Assembly: GCF_004762095.1 (NCBI RefSeq)
Contig: NZ_SIJH01000010.1
Span: forward strand, 96,078 to 160,077
Direction of reading: 5' to 3'
Length of the DNA stretch: 64,000 bases
Origin: Tabrizicola caldifontis
GTDB lineage: Bacteria > Pseudomonadota > Alphaproteobacteria > Rhodobacterales > Rhodobacteraceae
A program made the position numbers and the translations under genes. Within the stretch, counting starts at the first letter, position 1. Each line of letters opens with the position of its first letter. This document shows, one piece after another, positions 37,791-46,410 of the stretch. The notes beneath the pieces are model-generated. The model was given only the letters and a program-made list of their open reading frames with translations, was not told the origin of the DNA and ran no database searches.

Positions 37791-39266
37791 ATGAGCGTGG
37801 ATGTCATCGACAGGCTGCGAGACATGGCGGCGCGGGCGGACCGGGTCTGGATCCAGGGAAGCACAAGCTATGGCGACCTTCTGGCCGAGACCGGGCGCAT
37901 GGCCCATGCCTTGGGCGCGCTGGGGCTGGCCAAGGGCGATCGGCTGCTGGTGCAGGTCGAAAAATGCCCCGAGGTGCTGTCACTGTATCTGGCTTGCCTT
38001 CGTGCGGGGGTGATCTTCCTGCCGGTAAACCCCGGATACACGGTGGCCGAGACGCAGCATTTCCTGACCGATGCCGAACCGGCGCTGGCCCTGGTCGAGC
38101 AGGCCCGGGTGGCTGCGGTCGAGGAGCTTGGTGCGCGCGCGATGAGTTTTGTCGATTTCCTGGCGCTCGCCGCGGGGCAGGGCGCCGATTTCCCCGACCC
38201 GCCCCATGCACCGGGCGATCTGGCGGCGATCCTTTACACCTCGGGCACCACCGGGCGGTCGAAGGGCGTGATGCTGAGCCGCGAGAACCTGGCATCGAAC
38301 GCCGAGGCGCTGGTGGATCTGTGGAAGTTCACGGAAACCGATGTGCTTTTGCACGCATTGCCGGTCTTTCATACCCACGGACTGTTCGTGGCCACCAACT
38401 GCGCGCTGTACGCGGGCGCCTCGCTGGTCTTCCAGCGCTCGTTCCAGCCCGACGCAGTGCTTGCCGACCTTCCGAAGGCCACGGTGATGATGGGGGTGCC
38501 CACCTTCTACAGCCGGCTTCTGGCTGACCCGCGCCTGACGCCAGAGCTGTGCCGGGGGATGCGGCTGTTCATCTCGGGCTCTGCCCCCCTGTCGCCGGCG
38601 ACCCATGCCGAATGGCGGGCGCGGACAGGGCACGTGATCCTGGAACGCTACGGGATGACCGAAACCAACATGATCACCTCGAACCCCTGTGACGGCGAAC
38701 GGCGGGCAGGGACGGTCGGGATGCCCCTGCCGGGGGTGGAGGTGCGCGTCACCGGCCCGGACGGGGCCGTGCTGGCGCCGGGCGAGGCGGGGTCGATCGA
38801 GGTGAGGGGGCCGAATGTGTTCGGGGGCTATTGGCGCCTGCCGGAAAAGACTGCGGAAGAATTCCGCCCCGGCGGCTGGTTCGTGACCGGCGATCTGGGG
38901 GCCTTCGATGCAGAGGGGTATCTGTCGATTCTGGGCCGGGCAAAGGATCTGGTCATTACCGGGGGGCTCAACGTCTATCCGGCCGAGGTCGAGGCGGCGC
39001 TGGATGACCTGCCGGGCATTGCGGCGTCGGCGGTGATCGGCGTGCCGCATCCCGATTTTGGCGAGGCGGTGGTGGCCTGCGTGATCCCCGCGGCCGGGGC
39101 AAAGCTGGACGAAGCCACGATTCGCGCCGCGCTGCGCGATCGGCTGGCGGCTTTCAAGATTCCGAAGCGGGTGCTGGTTCTGTCCGAATTTCCGCGCAAC
39201 GCCATGGGCAAGGTGCAGAAGGCAGATCTTCGGCGGCTGCATGCCGGGCTTTTTGCCGACGATTGA
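37791..39266 (+). CDS. Malonyl-CoA synthetase-like acyl-CoA ligase
   Basis: A 491-residue ANL-superfamily enzyme that activates a carboxylic acid as an adenylate and then a CoA thioester. Motifs: YTSGTTGRSKGVMLS (P-loop), ERYGMTETNMITSNP, GWFVTGDLG, and the C-terminal hinge and lysine LGRAKDLVITGGLNVYPAEVE with FPRNAMGKVQK. The GMTETNM version and the short length (about 490) fit malonyl-CoA synthetase (MatB) best; a medium-chain acid is possible. The start follows GGGGAGG. The open frame upstream is not in keeping with the family. Confidence 0.85.
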   Translation: MSVDVIDRLRDMAARADRVWIQGSTSYGDLLAETGRMAHALGALGLAKGDRLLVQVEKCPEVLSLYLACLRAGVIFLPVNPGYTVAETQHFLTDAEPALALVEQARVAAVEELGARAMSFVDFLALAAGQGADFPDPPHAPGDLAAILYTSGTTGRSKGVMLSRENLASNAEALVDLWKFTETDVLLHALPVFHTHGLFVATNCALYAGASLVFQRSFQPDAVLADLPKATVMMGVPTFYSRLLADPRLTPELCRGMRLFISGSAPLSPATHAEWRARTGHVILERYGMTETNMITSNPCDGERRAGTVGMPLPGVEVRVTGPDGAVLAPGEAGSIEVRGPNVFGGYWRLPEKTAEEFRPGGWFVTGDLGAFDAEGYLSILGRAKDLVITGGLNVYPAEVEAALDDLPGIAASAVIGVPHPDFGEAVVACVIPAAGAKLDEATIRAALRDRLAAFKIPKRVLVLSEFPRNAMGKVQKADLRRLHAGLFADD

Positions 39267-39287
39267 CGGGATCCCGCCTATACCTGC

Positions 39288-39310
39288 GGTTTATGGTGGC
39301 GCGATAAACC
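39288..39310. other. Inverted repeat GGTTTAT/ATAAACC after the ligase gene
   Basis: GGTTTAT (39288-39294) and ATAAACC (39304-39310) are perfectly complementary over a nine-base loop, 22 bases after the ligase stop. It may terminate the ligase transcript or belong to the promoter of the next small gene. Confidence 0.4.
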
Positions 39311-39327
39311 TTTGGTGACTGGTCGAT

Positions 39328-39343
39328 GCGGCACCGGTGCCGC
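39328..39343. promoter_or_regulatory. 16-base perfect palindrome upstream of the small exported protein
   Basis: GCGGCACCGGTGCCGC reads the same on both strands and lies 71 bases before the start at 39414. Its position in a 147-base promoter gap suggests a dimeric regulator site; none is identified. Confidence 0.45.
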
Positions 39344-39413
39344 AGGCTGTCTGACCCGTGCAACCCGGATCCGTCTGCAACTTGGCAGCGGACCAAACTG
39401 TAAAGGACAGTCG

Positions 39414-39704
39414 ATGACCAGGAAACAGGATCCCGTCCACACCCGCCGCCGCGCGCTTGCCCGCCTTGGGGCGCTGGCACTTGCCGCCTATGCGACCCCG
39501 GCGATGACCACACTTAGCGTCGCTCAGGCCAAGAGTTCCAGCGGGTCGAGTGGCGCCAGCGGGTCGAGCAATCCCTCGCCAGCCAGCCCGCCGACCGCCC
39601 CCTCGCCTGCAAGCCCTCCCAGCAAGTCAAGCGCGCCGACCTCGCCCAGCACCTGTTCGGGCCCGACGGACGACGACGTCGGCTGTGCCGCTCCGCAGCC
39701 CTGA
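39414..39704 (+). CDS. Small exported Ser/Gly/Pro-rich protein, candidate modified-peptide precursor
   Basis: A 96-residue protein. HTRRRALARLGALALAAYA at residues 9-27 looks like a Tat-type signal (arginines then a hydrophobic core), with likely cleavage near SVAQA (about residue 38). The mature part is low-complexity: SSSGSSGASGSSNPSP then PASPP-type repeats, ending in a tail with two cysteines (TCSGPTDDDVGCAAPQP). The ATG follows AAAGGACA. It directly precedes an HPr-kinase-like/PqqD fusion gene, with a hairpin between. Small proteins next to such genes can be peptide substrates; that role here is inference. Confidence 0.65.
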   Translation: MTRKQDPVHTRRRALARLGALALAAYATPAMTTLSVAQAKSSSGSSGASGSSNPSPASPPTAPSPASPPSKSSAPTSPSTCSGPTDDDVGCAAPQP

Positions 39705-39714
39705 GGAAAAAGGT

Positions 39715-39749
39715 GATGCCTCTGGCGCCCTGGTTGCGCCAGAGGTATC
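39715..39749 (+). terminator. Strong hairpin between the small protein gene and the kinase/PqqD gene
   Basis: Fourteen pairs (39715-39728 with 39736-39749, one G-U) around a seven-base loop, 10 bases after the upstream stop. No T-run follows, so it may act as a partial terminator or RNA stabiliser that favours the small upstream gene. The right arm contains AGAGG, which could hide a ribosome site. Confidence 0.65.
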
Positions 39750-39764
39750 GCCCGTGCAAGCGTG

Positions 39765-40955
39765 ATGATGCTGGATGTGCATTTCCGGGGCCTTGCCGCC
39801 CCTCTGCGCCTGACCGCAGCCGAGGCCCTGCTGCCAGTGCTGGCCGAGGTCGATTCGGGCTGGCCCCATGCGGCCCGCACTGCTGATCCCGTGGCATGTC
39901 CGTTCTTTTCCATTGCCGGACAGGGTAGCCTCTATCGCTGCGAGAACCATGTCGAGGGGCGGCCAGCACGGCTGCTGGACGCGGTCAATGCAGTCTGTGA
40001 TGCGGTCACGGGACTGGCGCTGGCCCTGCCGGCCCAGGACGACCGCCTGCTTTGCCTGCATGCGGCGGGGGTCGAGATGGGCGGGACACTGGTAGTTTTT
40101 CCGAATGTCCGACGTGCCGGGAAAAGCATGCTGGCGGCGGCGCTGGCGCGGGCCGGGCATCGGGTGTTCAGTGATGATGTGCTGCCCGTTGTCTTTCCGC
40201 CTGGTCAGCGTGCAGTGGCGCAGTCGATGGGGATAGCCCCGCGCTTGCGCCTGCCCTTGCCGGATACCTTGCCGCAGGGGTTCCGAGACTGGTCCGAACG
40301 GATTGCCGGGCCTCGGAACCGCCAGTATCGCTACCTGTCACTGCCCAACCCGCCACGGCGCGGTGAAAGCCTGCCCATCGGTGCCTTCGTGATCCTGGAT
40401 CGCCGCGATGCCCCGGTGCCTGCGCGGCTGGAGGAGGCGGCGCCGGATGAGGCGATGGATGCGCTTCTGCACCAGAACTTCACGCGCGACCGCCATTCCG
40501 GGGATGTGCTGGCCGTGATGGCTGCCGCGCTGGAAGGGGTGCCTGTCCGGCGCCTGACCTATTCGGCGGCTGACGATGCCGCGGCCTGTCTGCACGGGGG
40601 GCTGGCGGTTCAGGCGCCTTCGCACCGGGCCGATGGCGCCGTCCTGCGCTTCCGACCGGCCGAGGCCGGGCCAGCGCCGGCCTCGCCAGATACCGGGGCA
40701 GTCTTGCGCCAGCGTCCGGGCACGGTTGCGCGGATCATTGGCGGCGCGCTTTACCTTGCCGATGCCGAGGGGCGCGCGATTCACCGGATGGACCCGCTGG
40801 CCGCCGCGATCTGGGAAATTCTGGAGGCCCCCACCATGCCCGCCGAGATCGAGCACATCCTTGCCGGGGCTTTCCCGGATGTTGACCGCATACGGCTGCG
40901 GTCCGATCTTGCGGGTCTGCTGGGAAACCTTAGCGCAGCCGGCCTGATCGAATGA
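39765..40955 (+). CDS. HPr kinase-like protein fused to a PqqD-type domain
   Basis: A 396-residue two-domain protein. Residues about 90-210 resemble the HprK-related kinases: LLCLHAAGVEMGGTLVVFP, a P-loop remnant VRRAGKSMLAAALARAG and FSDDVLPVV, where HPr kinase has its Asp pair. The first P-loop glycine is missing. Residues about 310-396 are PqqD-like (RQRPGTVARIIGGALYLADAEGRAIHRMDPLAAAIWEILE), the fold that recognises leader peptides in RiPP pathways. The GTG-ATG-ATG cluster at 39762-39770 leaves the start uncertain and no good ribosome site is seen. It resembles the HPr-rel-A type systems, in which kinase and PqqD protein are usually separate. Confidence 0.78.
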   Translation: MMLDVHFRGLAAPLRLTAAEALLPVLAEVDSGWPHAARTADPVACPFFSIAGQGSLYRCENHVEGRPARLLDAVNAVCDAVTGLALALPAQDDRLLCLHAAGVEMGGTLVVFPNVRRAGKSMLAAALARAGHRVFSDDVLPVVFPPGQRAVAQSMGIAPRLRLPLPDTLPQGFRDWSERIAGPRNRQYRYLSLPNPPRRGESLPIGAFVILDRRDAPVPARLEEAAPDEAMDALLHQNFTRDRHSGDVLAVMAAALEGVPVRRLTYSAADDAAACLHGGLAVQAPSHRADGAVLRFRPAEAGPAPASPDTGAVLRQRPGTVARIIGGALYLADAEGRAIHRMDPLAAAIWEILEAPTMPAEIEHILAGAFPDVDRIRLRSDLAGLLGNLSAAGLIE

Positions 40956-40961
40956 CCCGGC

Positions 40962-43208
40962 TCAGCCCGGCCCCTGGTTGGCCAGCCATTCCATCAGCAG
41001 GGGGCGTGCGCTTTCGGCGCCTTCTGTCCTGGCCCGTTCGATCACGGCGCGCACCTCGGCCAGGTTGACGCGACGGATCAGGGCCTTGACCGGGCCGACC
41101 GACGCCGGCCGCATCGACAGCGTGCGAAAGCCGATGGCGGCGAGTGCCAGCGCCTCGACCGGACGACCGGCATCCTCGCCACAGAAGGACAGGGGCGTGC
41201 CGGTTTCGGCGCAACGGGCGACTATGCCTTCGAGGAAGGTCAGGAAGGACAGGTTCAGCGTGTCGTAACGGCGGCGCACCAGTTCGTTTTCGCGGTCGGC
41301 GGCGAAGAAGAACTGCTTCAGGTCGTTGCCCCCGACCGAGACGAAATCGGCCAGCTCGAAGAAGGCGCGAGGCGCGAAGGCGAGCGAGGGGGTTTCCAGC
41401 ATCGCGCCGATTTCGAGCCGGTCCGGGACCGGATGGCCCAGCGAGCGTTCCCGGTGCACCTCGCGCAGGACATGGGCACGGGCCTGCTGGAATTCGCTGT
41501 GTTCCGAAATCAGCGGAAACATGATCGTCAGCGGCCGCCCCTTCGCAGCCCGGATCAGGGCCTGAAGCTGCATCCGCAACACGCCCGGCTTGTCTAGCCC
41601 CACGCGCACGGCGCGCCAGCCCATGGCGGGGTTGGGCTCGTCCTGCGGCTTCATGTAGGGCAATACCTTGTCCGACCCGATGTCGAGCGTGCGGAAGGCC
41701 ACGCGCTTGCCCTTGGCCGCATCCATGACACGGGCGTAGAGCGCGGCCAGTTCCGCCCTCTGCGGCATCCGCGACCGTATCAGGAATTGCAACTCGGTGC
41801 GGAACAGGCCCACCCCGTCTGCTCCCGAGCCTTCAAGGCTGGGCAGGTCGGCCATCAGGCCGGCGTTCATGTGCAGCGAGATGGTCGTGCCGCAAAGTGC
41901 CGTCGCGGGCAGATTGCGCAGGGACGCATAGCGCTTCTGTGCCTCGGCCTGCATGGCGATCTTGTCGCGGAAGGCGCGGGCGACCGTTTCCTCGGGCCGC
42001 AGATGGACGACGCCCTGGTCACCGTCCACAAGGATCGGGTCGCCGTTCAGGGCCTCGGTCGTGATCCGTTCGGCATTGATCACCAAAGGGATCGCAAGCG
42101 CCCGCGCGACGATGGCGGCATGCGATCCGACCGACCCTTCCTCCAACACCACGCCCTTCAGCTTGCGCCCGTAGTCCAGGAGTTCGGCCGGGCCGATGTT
42201 GCGCGCGACCAGGACCGGATTGTCTGGCATCTCGGCGCCGGTGTCCTTGCCCTGACCGGTCAGGATGCGCAACAGACGGTTCGACAGATCGTCAAGATCC
42301 GAAAGCCGCTCGCGCAGATAGGCGTCGGGCACCTGTTCCATCCGCGCGCGGGCGGCAGACTGTTCCTTTTCCACCGCAGCCTCGGCCGAAAGGCCGCGCA
42401 TGATGTCTTCCTCCATCCGCCGCAGCCAGCCGCGGGAATGGGCGAACATCCGATAAGCTTCCAGGACCTGCTTCTGCTCCTTGTCCAGATGTTCGGCCGC
42501 CAGCAGGTCGTCGATCGAGACGCGCAGCTCGCCCACCGCGGCGCGGATGCGCTCGATCTCGGTCAACGGGTCGTCTGCCACGGGGTTGGTGATGACGACG
42601 CGCGGCTCGTGCAGCCACACCCGGCCTTCCGCGGCGCCTTCCTGGCCCGAGCCGCCGCGGAACATCACTGGCTGCTTGTGCAGCGCGCGGATGCCGTTCT
42701 CCTCGCTGGTGAAGGCGCCAAGCTCGGTCATCTCGGCCAGCACCATCGCGACGACATCCAGCGCATATATCTCGTCTTCCGAGAACTGCCGTGCGGTCCT
42801 CGACTGGACAACCAGCACGCCCAGCTTCTCGCCCACCCGCTGGATGGGCACCCCGAGGAACGAGGAATACAGTTCCTCCCCCGTCTCGGGCATGTAGCGG
42901 AAGCCCTTTTCACTGGGTGCGTCGGCGGTATTGACCGGCATGCCGGTGCGCGCGACACGGCCGACCAGACCCTCGCCCAGCTTCATCCGGGTCTTGTGGA
43001 CAGCAGACTTGTTCAGGCCCTGCGTGGCGCACAGTTCCAGCGTCTCGGAATCACGGAAAAGATAGATCGAGCAGACCTCGGTTCCCATGCTGTCGGCGAT
43101 CAGATGGGTGATCTGGTCCAGCCGGTCCTGGCCCTTTCCCGGCACGGCCAGCGTGTCGCGCAGGCGGCGCAGAAGCTTGCGGCTGTCGCTTTCACTCCGA
43201 TCCGGCAT
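40962..43208 (-). CDS. ptsP: PTS-Ntr enzyme I (PtsP)
   Basis: EI-Ntr transfers phosphate from PEP to NPr in the nitrogen PTS. The 748-residue protein has an N-terminal GAF domain (about 1-160), then the EI core: phospho-histidine His363 in VGSHAAIVARALAIP, the PEP barrel motifs GLFRTELQFL and GGNDLKQFFFAADREN, and the active-site Cys in LSFCGEDAGRP. The start is at MPDRSESDSRK; residues further upstream are non-coding in appearance. It is convergent with the kinase/PqqD gene with only six bases between stops. PTS-Ntr regulates carbon, nitrogen and K+ balance. Confidence 0.95.
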   Translation of the reverse strand: MPDRSESDSRKLLRRLRDTLAVPGKGQDRLDQITHLIADSMGTEVCSIYLFRDSETLELCATQGLNKSAVHKTRMKLGEGLVGRVARTGMPVNTADAPSEKGFRYMPETGEELYSSFLGVPIQRVGEKLGVLVVQSRTARQFSEDEIYALDVVAMVLAEMTELGAFTSEENGIRALHKQPVMFRGGSGQEGAAEGRVWLHEPRVVITNPVADDPLTEIERIRAAVGELRVSIDDLLAAEHLDKEQKQVLEAYRMFAHSRGWLRRMEEDIMRGLSAEAAVEKEQSAARARMEQVPDAYLRERLSDLDDLSNRLLRILTGQGKDTGAEMPDNPVLVARNIGPAELLDYGRKLKGVVLEEGSVGSHAAIVARALAIPLVINAERITTEALNGDPILVDGDQGVVHLRPEETVARAFRDKIAMQAEAQKRYASLRNLPATALCGTTISLHMNAGLMADLPSLEGSGADGVGLFRTELQFLIRSRMPQRAELAALYARVMDAAKGKRVAFRTLDIGSDKVLPYMKPQDEPNPAMGWRAVRVGLDKPGVLRMQLQALIRAAKGRPLTIMFPLISEHSEFQQARAHVLREVHRERSLGHPVPDRLEIGAMLETPSLAFAPRAFFELADFVSVGGNDLKQFFFAADRENELVRRRYDTLNLSFLTFLEGIVARCAETGTPLSFCGEDAGRPVEALALAAIGFRTLSMRPASVGPVKALIRRVNLAEVRAVIERARTEGAESARPLLMEWLANQGPG

Positions 43209-43514
43209 CAGGCATCCCTGCGGTTGTTTTCCCCTTCTATAGGGGGACGCCACGCGGAAGGGAACGACTTTGCTCACGGCTCTGGCCGCAGCAGGGTGGG
43301 GCGGCATCGGCAAGGGTGACCATGCCTGCGGTTTGGGCAGCCACCACCATCCGCGCCACGCGGACAGTATGCCCTACATGCACGATCATCACAGGATGCC
43401 GGACGGTACGGCGGGCGCATCCGCTGCGAATGGTCGCGCCCGGACGGCGACCGCCACCCTGAACGCCGGCCGCACCTTGCTCTGGTACAGGCCCGGTGAT
43501 GGCCGAAGCGGACC
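43209..43514. other. 306-base gap between lysC end and ptsP start
   Basis: Both flanking genes are on the minus strand. CCCCT-TCTAT-AGGGG (43231-43245) is a small dyad; on the minus strand it contains TATAGA, a possible -10 for ptsP about 30 bases before its start, though the matching -35 is poor. The rest shows no ribosome site, terminator or recognisable open frame. Confidence 0.45.
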
Positions 43515-44771
43515 CTAGGCCTTTTCCAGCTCGAAGGCGTCGTGCAGGGCCTGCACGGCCAATTCCATGTATTTCCTGTCGATCAGGACGGAAATCTTGA
43601 TCTCGGATGTAGTGATGACCTTGATGTTCACGTTCTCTGCCGCAAGTGCCGCGAACATCTTGGCGGCCACGCCCACCTGGCTGCGCATGCCGATGCCGAC
43701 GACCGAGACCTTGGCAACATCGCTATCCGTCACCAGTTCGGTGAAGACGAACTTGCCCGCAGCGGCGGCATCCTCGATCGCCTTCTTTGCCCGCTCCACC
43801 TGGTTGGTGGGCAGGCTGAAGGTCATGTCGGTGAAGGCGCGTTTGTCGGTCGGGTTTTCCAGCTCGCTGATGTTCTGGACGATCATGTCCACGTTCACGC
43901 CCGCATCTGCGAGCGCCCCGAAGATCGCCGCGGCCACGCCCGGCCGGTCCTCGACCTTCAGAAGCGTCATCTTCGCCTCGTCGCGGGAATAGGCGACGCC
44001 GGAAACTACCTTGGATTCCATGATTTCATCCTCGTCGCAGACCAGGGTTCCAGAGGTTTCGGTGGCGTCCTCGAACGAGGACAGCACCCGCAGCCGCACC
44101 TTGTAGCGCATCGCCAGTTCGACCGAGCGTGTCTGAAGCACCTTCGCACCCAGCGAGGCAAGCTCCAGCATCTCCTCGAAGGCGATCTTGTCCAGCTTGC
44201 GCGCCTTGGGGCTGATGCGGGGGTCGGTGGTGTAGACGCCGTCGACATCGGTGTAGATGTCGCAACGTTCGGCGCCGAAGGCGGCGGCGAAGGCGACGGC
44301 GGTGGTGTCGCTGCCGCCGCGGCCGAGCGTGGTGATCCGCCCCTCGGGCGACAGGCCCTGGAAGCCCGCGACGACCGCGACCTTGAAGCCTTCGCGGAAC
44401 TTGGCGTCGATGTTGTCGCGCGGGATCGAGACGAAGCGCGCCGCGCCATGGGCCGAGGTGGTGTTGATCGGCACCTGCCAACCCTGCCAGGACCGCGCGG
44501 GAATGCCCATCTCCTGCAGGCGCAATGCCATGAGGCCGGCGGTCACGTTCTCGCCCGAGGAGACCACGGCGTCATATTCGCGCGCGTCGTACAGCTTCGA
44601 GGTCTGCTCGACCCAGCCCACCAGTTCGTTGGTCTTGCCGGACATGGCACTGACGATCACGATCACGTCATAGCCGCGCTCGACCTCGGCCTTTACCTTC
44701 CGGGCGGCATTCTCGATCCGCGCCAGGTCGGCGACCGAGGTTCCCCCGAATTTCATCACCAGAAGCGGCAT
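43515..44771 (-). CDS. lysC: Aspartate kinase
   Basis: First step of Lys/Met/Thr synthesis: phosphorylates aspartate. The 418-residue protein opens with LLVMKFGGTSVADLARI, has GRGGSDTTAVAFAAAFGA and CDIYTDVDGVYTTDPR in the kinase domain, and two ACT domains at the C terminus (VEDRPGVAAAIFGALADAGVN and VVGIGMRSQVGVAAKMF) for feedback control. It is the monofunctional form usual in alphaproteobacteria. The start is at MPLLVMK. Confidence 0.96.
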   Translation of the reverse strand: MPLLVMKFGGTSVADLARIENAARKVKAEVERGYDVIVIVSAMSGKTNELVGWVEQTSKLYDAREYDAVVSSGENVTAGLMALRLQEMGIPARSWQGWQVPINTTSAHGAARFVSIPRDNIDAKFREGFKVAVVAGFQGLSPEGRITTLGRGGSDTTAVAFAAAFGAERCDIYTDVDGVYTTDPRISPKARKLDKIAFEEMLELASLGAKVLQTRSVELAMRYKVRLRVLSSFEDATETSGTLVCDEDEIMESKVVSGVAYSRDEAKMTLLKVEDRPGVAAAIFGALADAGVNVDMIVQNISELENPTDKRAFTDMTFSLPTNQVERAKKAIEDAAAAGKFVFTELVTDSDVAKVSVVGIGMRSQVGVAAKMFAALAAENVNIKVITTSEIKISVLIDRKYMELAVQALHDAFELEKA

Positions 44772-44942
44772 GGTCCCTCCCAAGGGCCGGATCAATCCGC
44801 GGGTCTCTTATGCAAGGCCCGTTCCGGGTGCAAGTGGCGGCGCATGGCAAATCGCGCGCCTTGGCAGGCGCGCCTCGGGTCTCGTCTCTGAGCCGGCAAC
44901 CCAACCGGTTCCGGCAATGGGGGGTTCACCCCAAAAACCCCA

Positions 44943-44987
44943 GAGTATTTGTGCAAGGAGCAAGTGCATTCGCTCCTTCGGAAATAC
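44943..44987. repeat. Two GTATTT...AAGGAGC elements head to head
   Basis: Plus strand 44943-44967 reads GAGTATTTGTGCAAGGAG then CAAGTGC; minus strand 44987-44964 reads GGGTATTTCCGAAGGAGC then GAATGC. Together they make an imperfect palindrome. Each copy follows a hairpin: GGGG/CCCC near 44919-44933 for the plus copy and the 15-pair stem at 44988-45025 for the minus copy. The same family occurs before hypF. Confidence 0.75.
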
Positions 44988-45025
44988 CCTCGGCTGATGG
45001 GGCAGGATGCCCCCATCAGCCGAGG
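44988..45025 (-). terminator. 15-pair terminator hairpin downstream of purD
   Basis: CCTCGGCTGATGGGG (44988-45002) and its exact complement (45011-45025) enclose an eight-base loop. Reading in the purD direction the stem is followed by GTATTTCC. The rest of the 306-base lysC-purD gap (44772-45077) holds the paired repeats and no gene. Confidence 0.8.
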
Positions 45026-45077
45026 AGGAGGGCGCAAGGCGCGACGACGAGAGGAAAGGCCTGCGGCGCAAGCCGCG

Positions 45078-46346
45078 CTATTCTGCAAGCGCGCGCCAGC
45101 CGATGTCTCGGCGGCAGAAGCCGCCGGGCCAGTCGATTGCATCGACCATGGCATAGGCCGCGTCGCGCGCCTCGCGCAAGGTTCCGCCGCGCGCAGTCAC
45201 ATTCAGCACACGGCCCCCGGCTGCGATGATCTGCCCGTCGCGCGCGGCCGTCCCGGCGTGAAACACCATGTGCCTGCTGTCCTCGGGCAGTTCCTCGAGG
45301 CCGCGGATCTGGCTGCCTTTTGCGTAGGCTCCCGGATAACCCCGTGCAGCCATGACGACAGTCAGCGCATGGTCGTCGGCCCAGTTCACCCGCACCTCGT
45401 CCAGACGGTGCTCGGCGCAGGCCAGCATGAGGTCCAGCGCCTGCGCGCCGAGGCGCATCATCAGAACCTGACACTCCGGGTCGCCGAAGCGGCAGTTGTA
45501 TTCCACCAGGCGGGCGCGGCCCTGGTCGATCATAAGCCCGGCATAGAGCACCCCCTCGTAGGGCGTGCCGCGCCGGGCCATCTCGCGGATGGTGGGCAGG
45601 ACGATTTCCTCCATCGCCTGCTTCTGGATGGCATCGGTCAGGACCGGGGCGGGGGAATAGGCGCCCATGCCGCCGGTGTTCGGTCCCGTATCGCCATCGC
45701 CCACGCGCTTGTGGTCCTGGGCGGTGCCGACGGGCAGGGCGTGCGTGCCATCGGAAAGGACGAAGAAGCTGGCCTCTTCGCCATGCATGAATTCCTCGAT
45801 CACCACCTCGGCACCTGCGGCGCCGAATTCGCCGCCGAACATGTCGTCGATGGCCGCCAGCGCCTCGGCCTCGGTCATCGCCACGATGACACCCTTGCCG
45901 GCAGCAAGGCCATCGGCCTTGACCACGATGGGGGTGCCTTGTGCGCGGACATGTTCCTTCGCGGGCTCGGCAGAGGTGAAGCGTGCCCAGGCTGCGGTGG
46001 GGGCGCCGCAGGCCGCGCAGATTTCCTTGGTAAAGGACTTCGATGCTTCAAGCCGGGCTGCCGCCGCCGATGGGCCGAAGGTCAGGATGCCGGCAGCACG
46101 TGTGGCATCCGCCACACCGGCGGCCAGCGGGGCCTCGGGGCCGATGATCACGAAGTCGATGGCGTTCTCCTCGCAGAAGCCGACCACCGTCGCACCGTCG
46201 AGGATGTTCAGGTCGGCACATTCGGCGAGCATCGCGATCCCGGCATTGCCCGGGGCCACGATCAGCCGGTCGCATTTGGGGTTCTGCTTCACCGCCCAGG
46301 CCAGCGCATGTTCCCGCCCGCCCGAGCCCAGGATCAGGATGTTCAT
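45078..46346 (-). CDS. purD: Phosphoribosylamine-glycine ligase
   Basis: GAR synthetase of purine synthesis, 422 residues. MNILILGSGGREHALAWAV is the conserved start; the ATP-grasp region has VVKADGLAAGKGVIVAMT, and DHKRVGDGDTGPNTGGMGAYSPAP plus NCRFGDPECQVLMMRL are signatures. The C-terminal DWPGGFCRRDIGWRAL is normal for the family. The start is fixed by MNILILG. It is divergent from xseA with 64 bases between. Confidence 0.97.
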   Translation of the reverse strand: MNILILGSGGREHALAWAVKQNPKCDRLIVAPGNAGIAMLAECADLNILDGATVVGFCEENAIDFVIIGPEAPLAAGVADATRAAGILTFGPSAAAARLEASKSFTKEICAACGAPTAAWARFTSAEPAKEHVRAQGTPIVVKADGLAAGKGVIVAMTEAEALAAIDDMFGGEFGAAGAEVVIEEFMHGEEASFFVLSDGTHALPVGTAQDHKRVGDGDTGPNTGGMGAYSPAPVLTDAIQKQAMEEIVLPTIREMARRGTPYEGVLYAGLMIDQGRARLVEYNCRFGDPECQVLMMRLGAQALDLMLACAEHRLDEVRVNWADDHALTVVMAARGYPGAYAKGSQIRGLEELPEDSRHMVFHAGTAARDGQIIAAGGRVLNVTARGGTLREARDAAYAMVDAIDWPGGFCRRDIGWRALAE

Positions 46347-46410
46347 CGCCGCGCCCCCGCTTGGAAGTTCCGTCGCCGCGTCATAGGGTCGGGGGCGACG
46401 GAGGGCAAGC

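Noticed and set aside
43270..43518. 82-codon plus-strand gene between lysC and ptsP
   Set aside because: His/Gly-rich low-complexity translation, overlaps the lysC end, no ribosome site.
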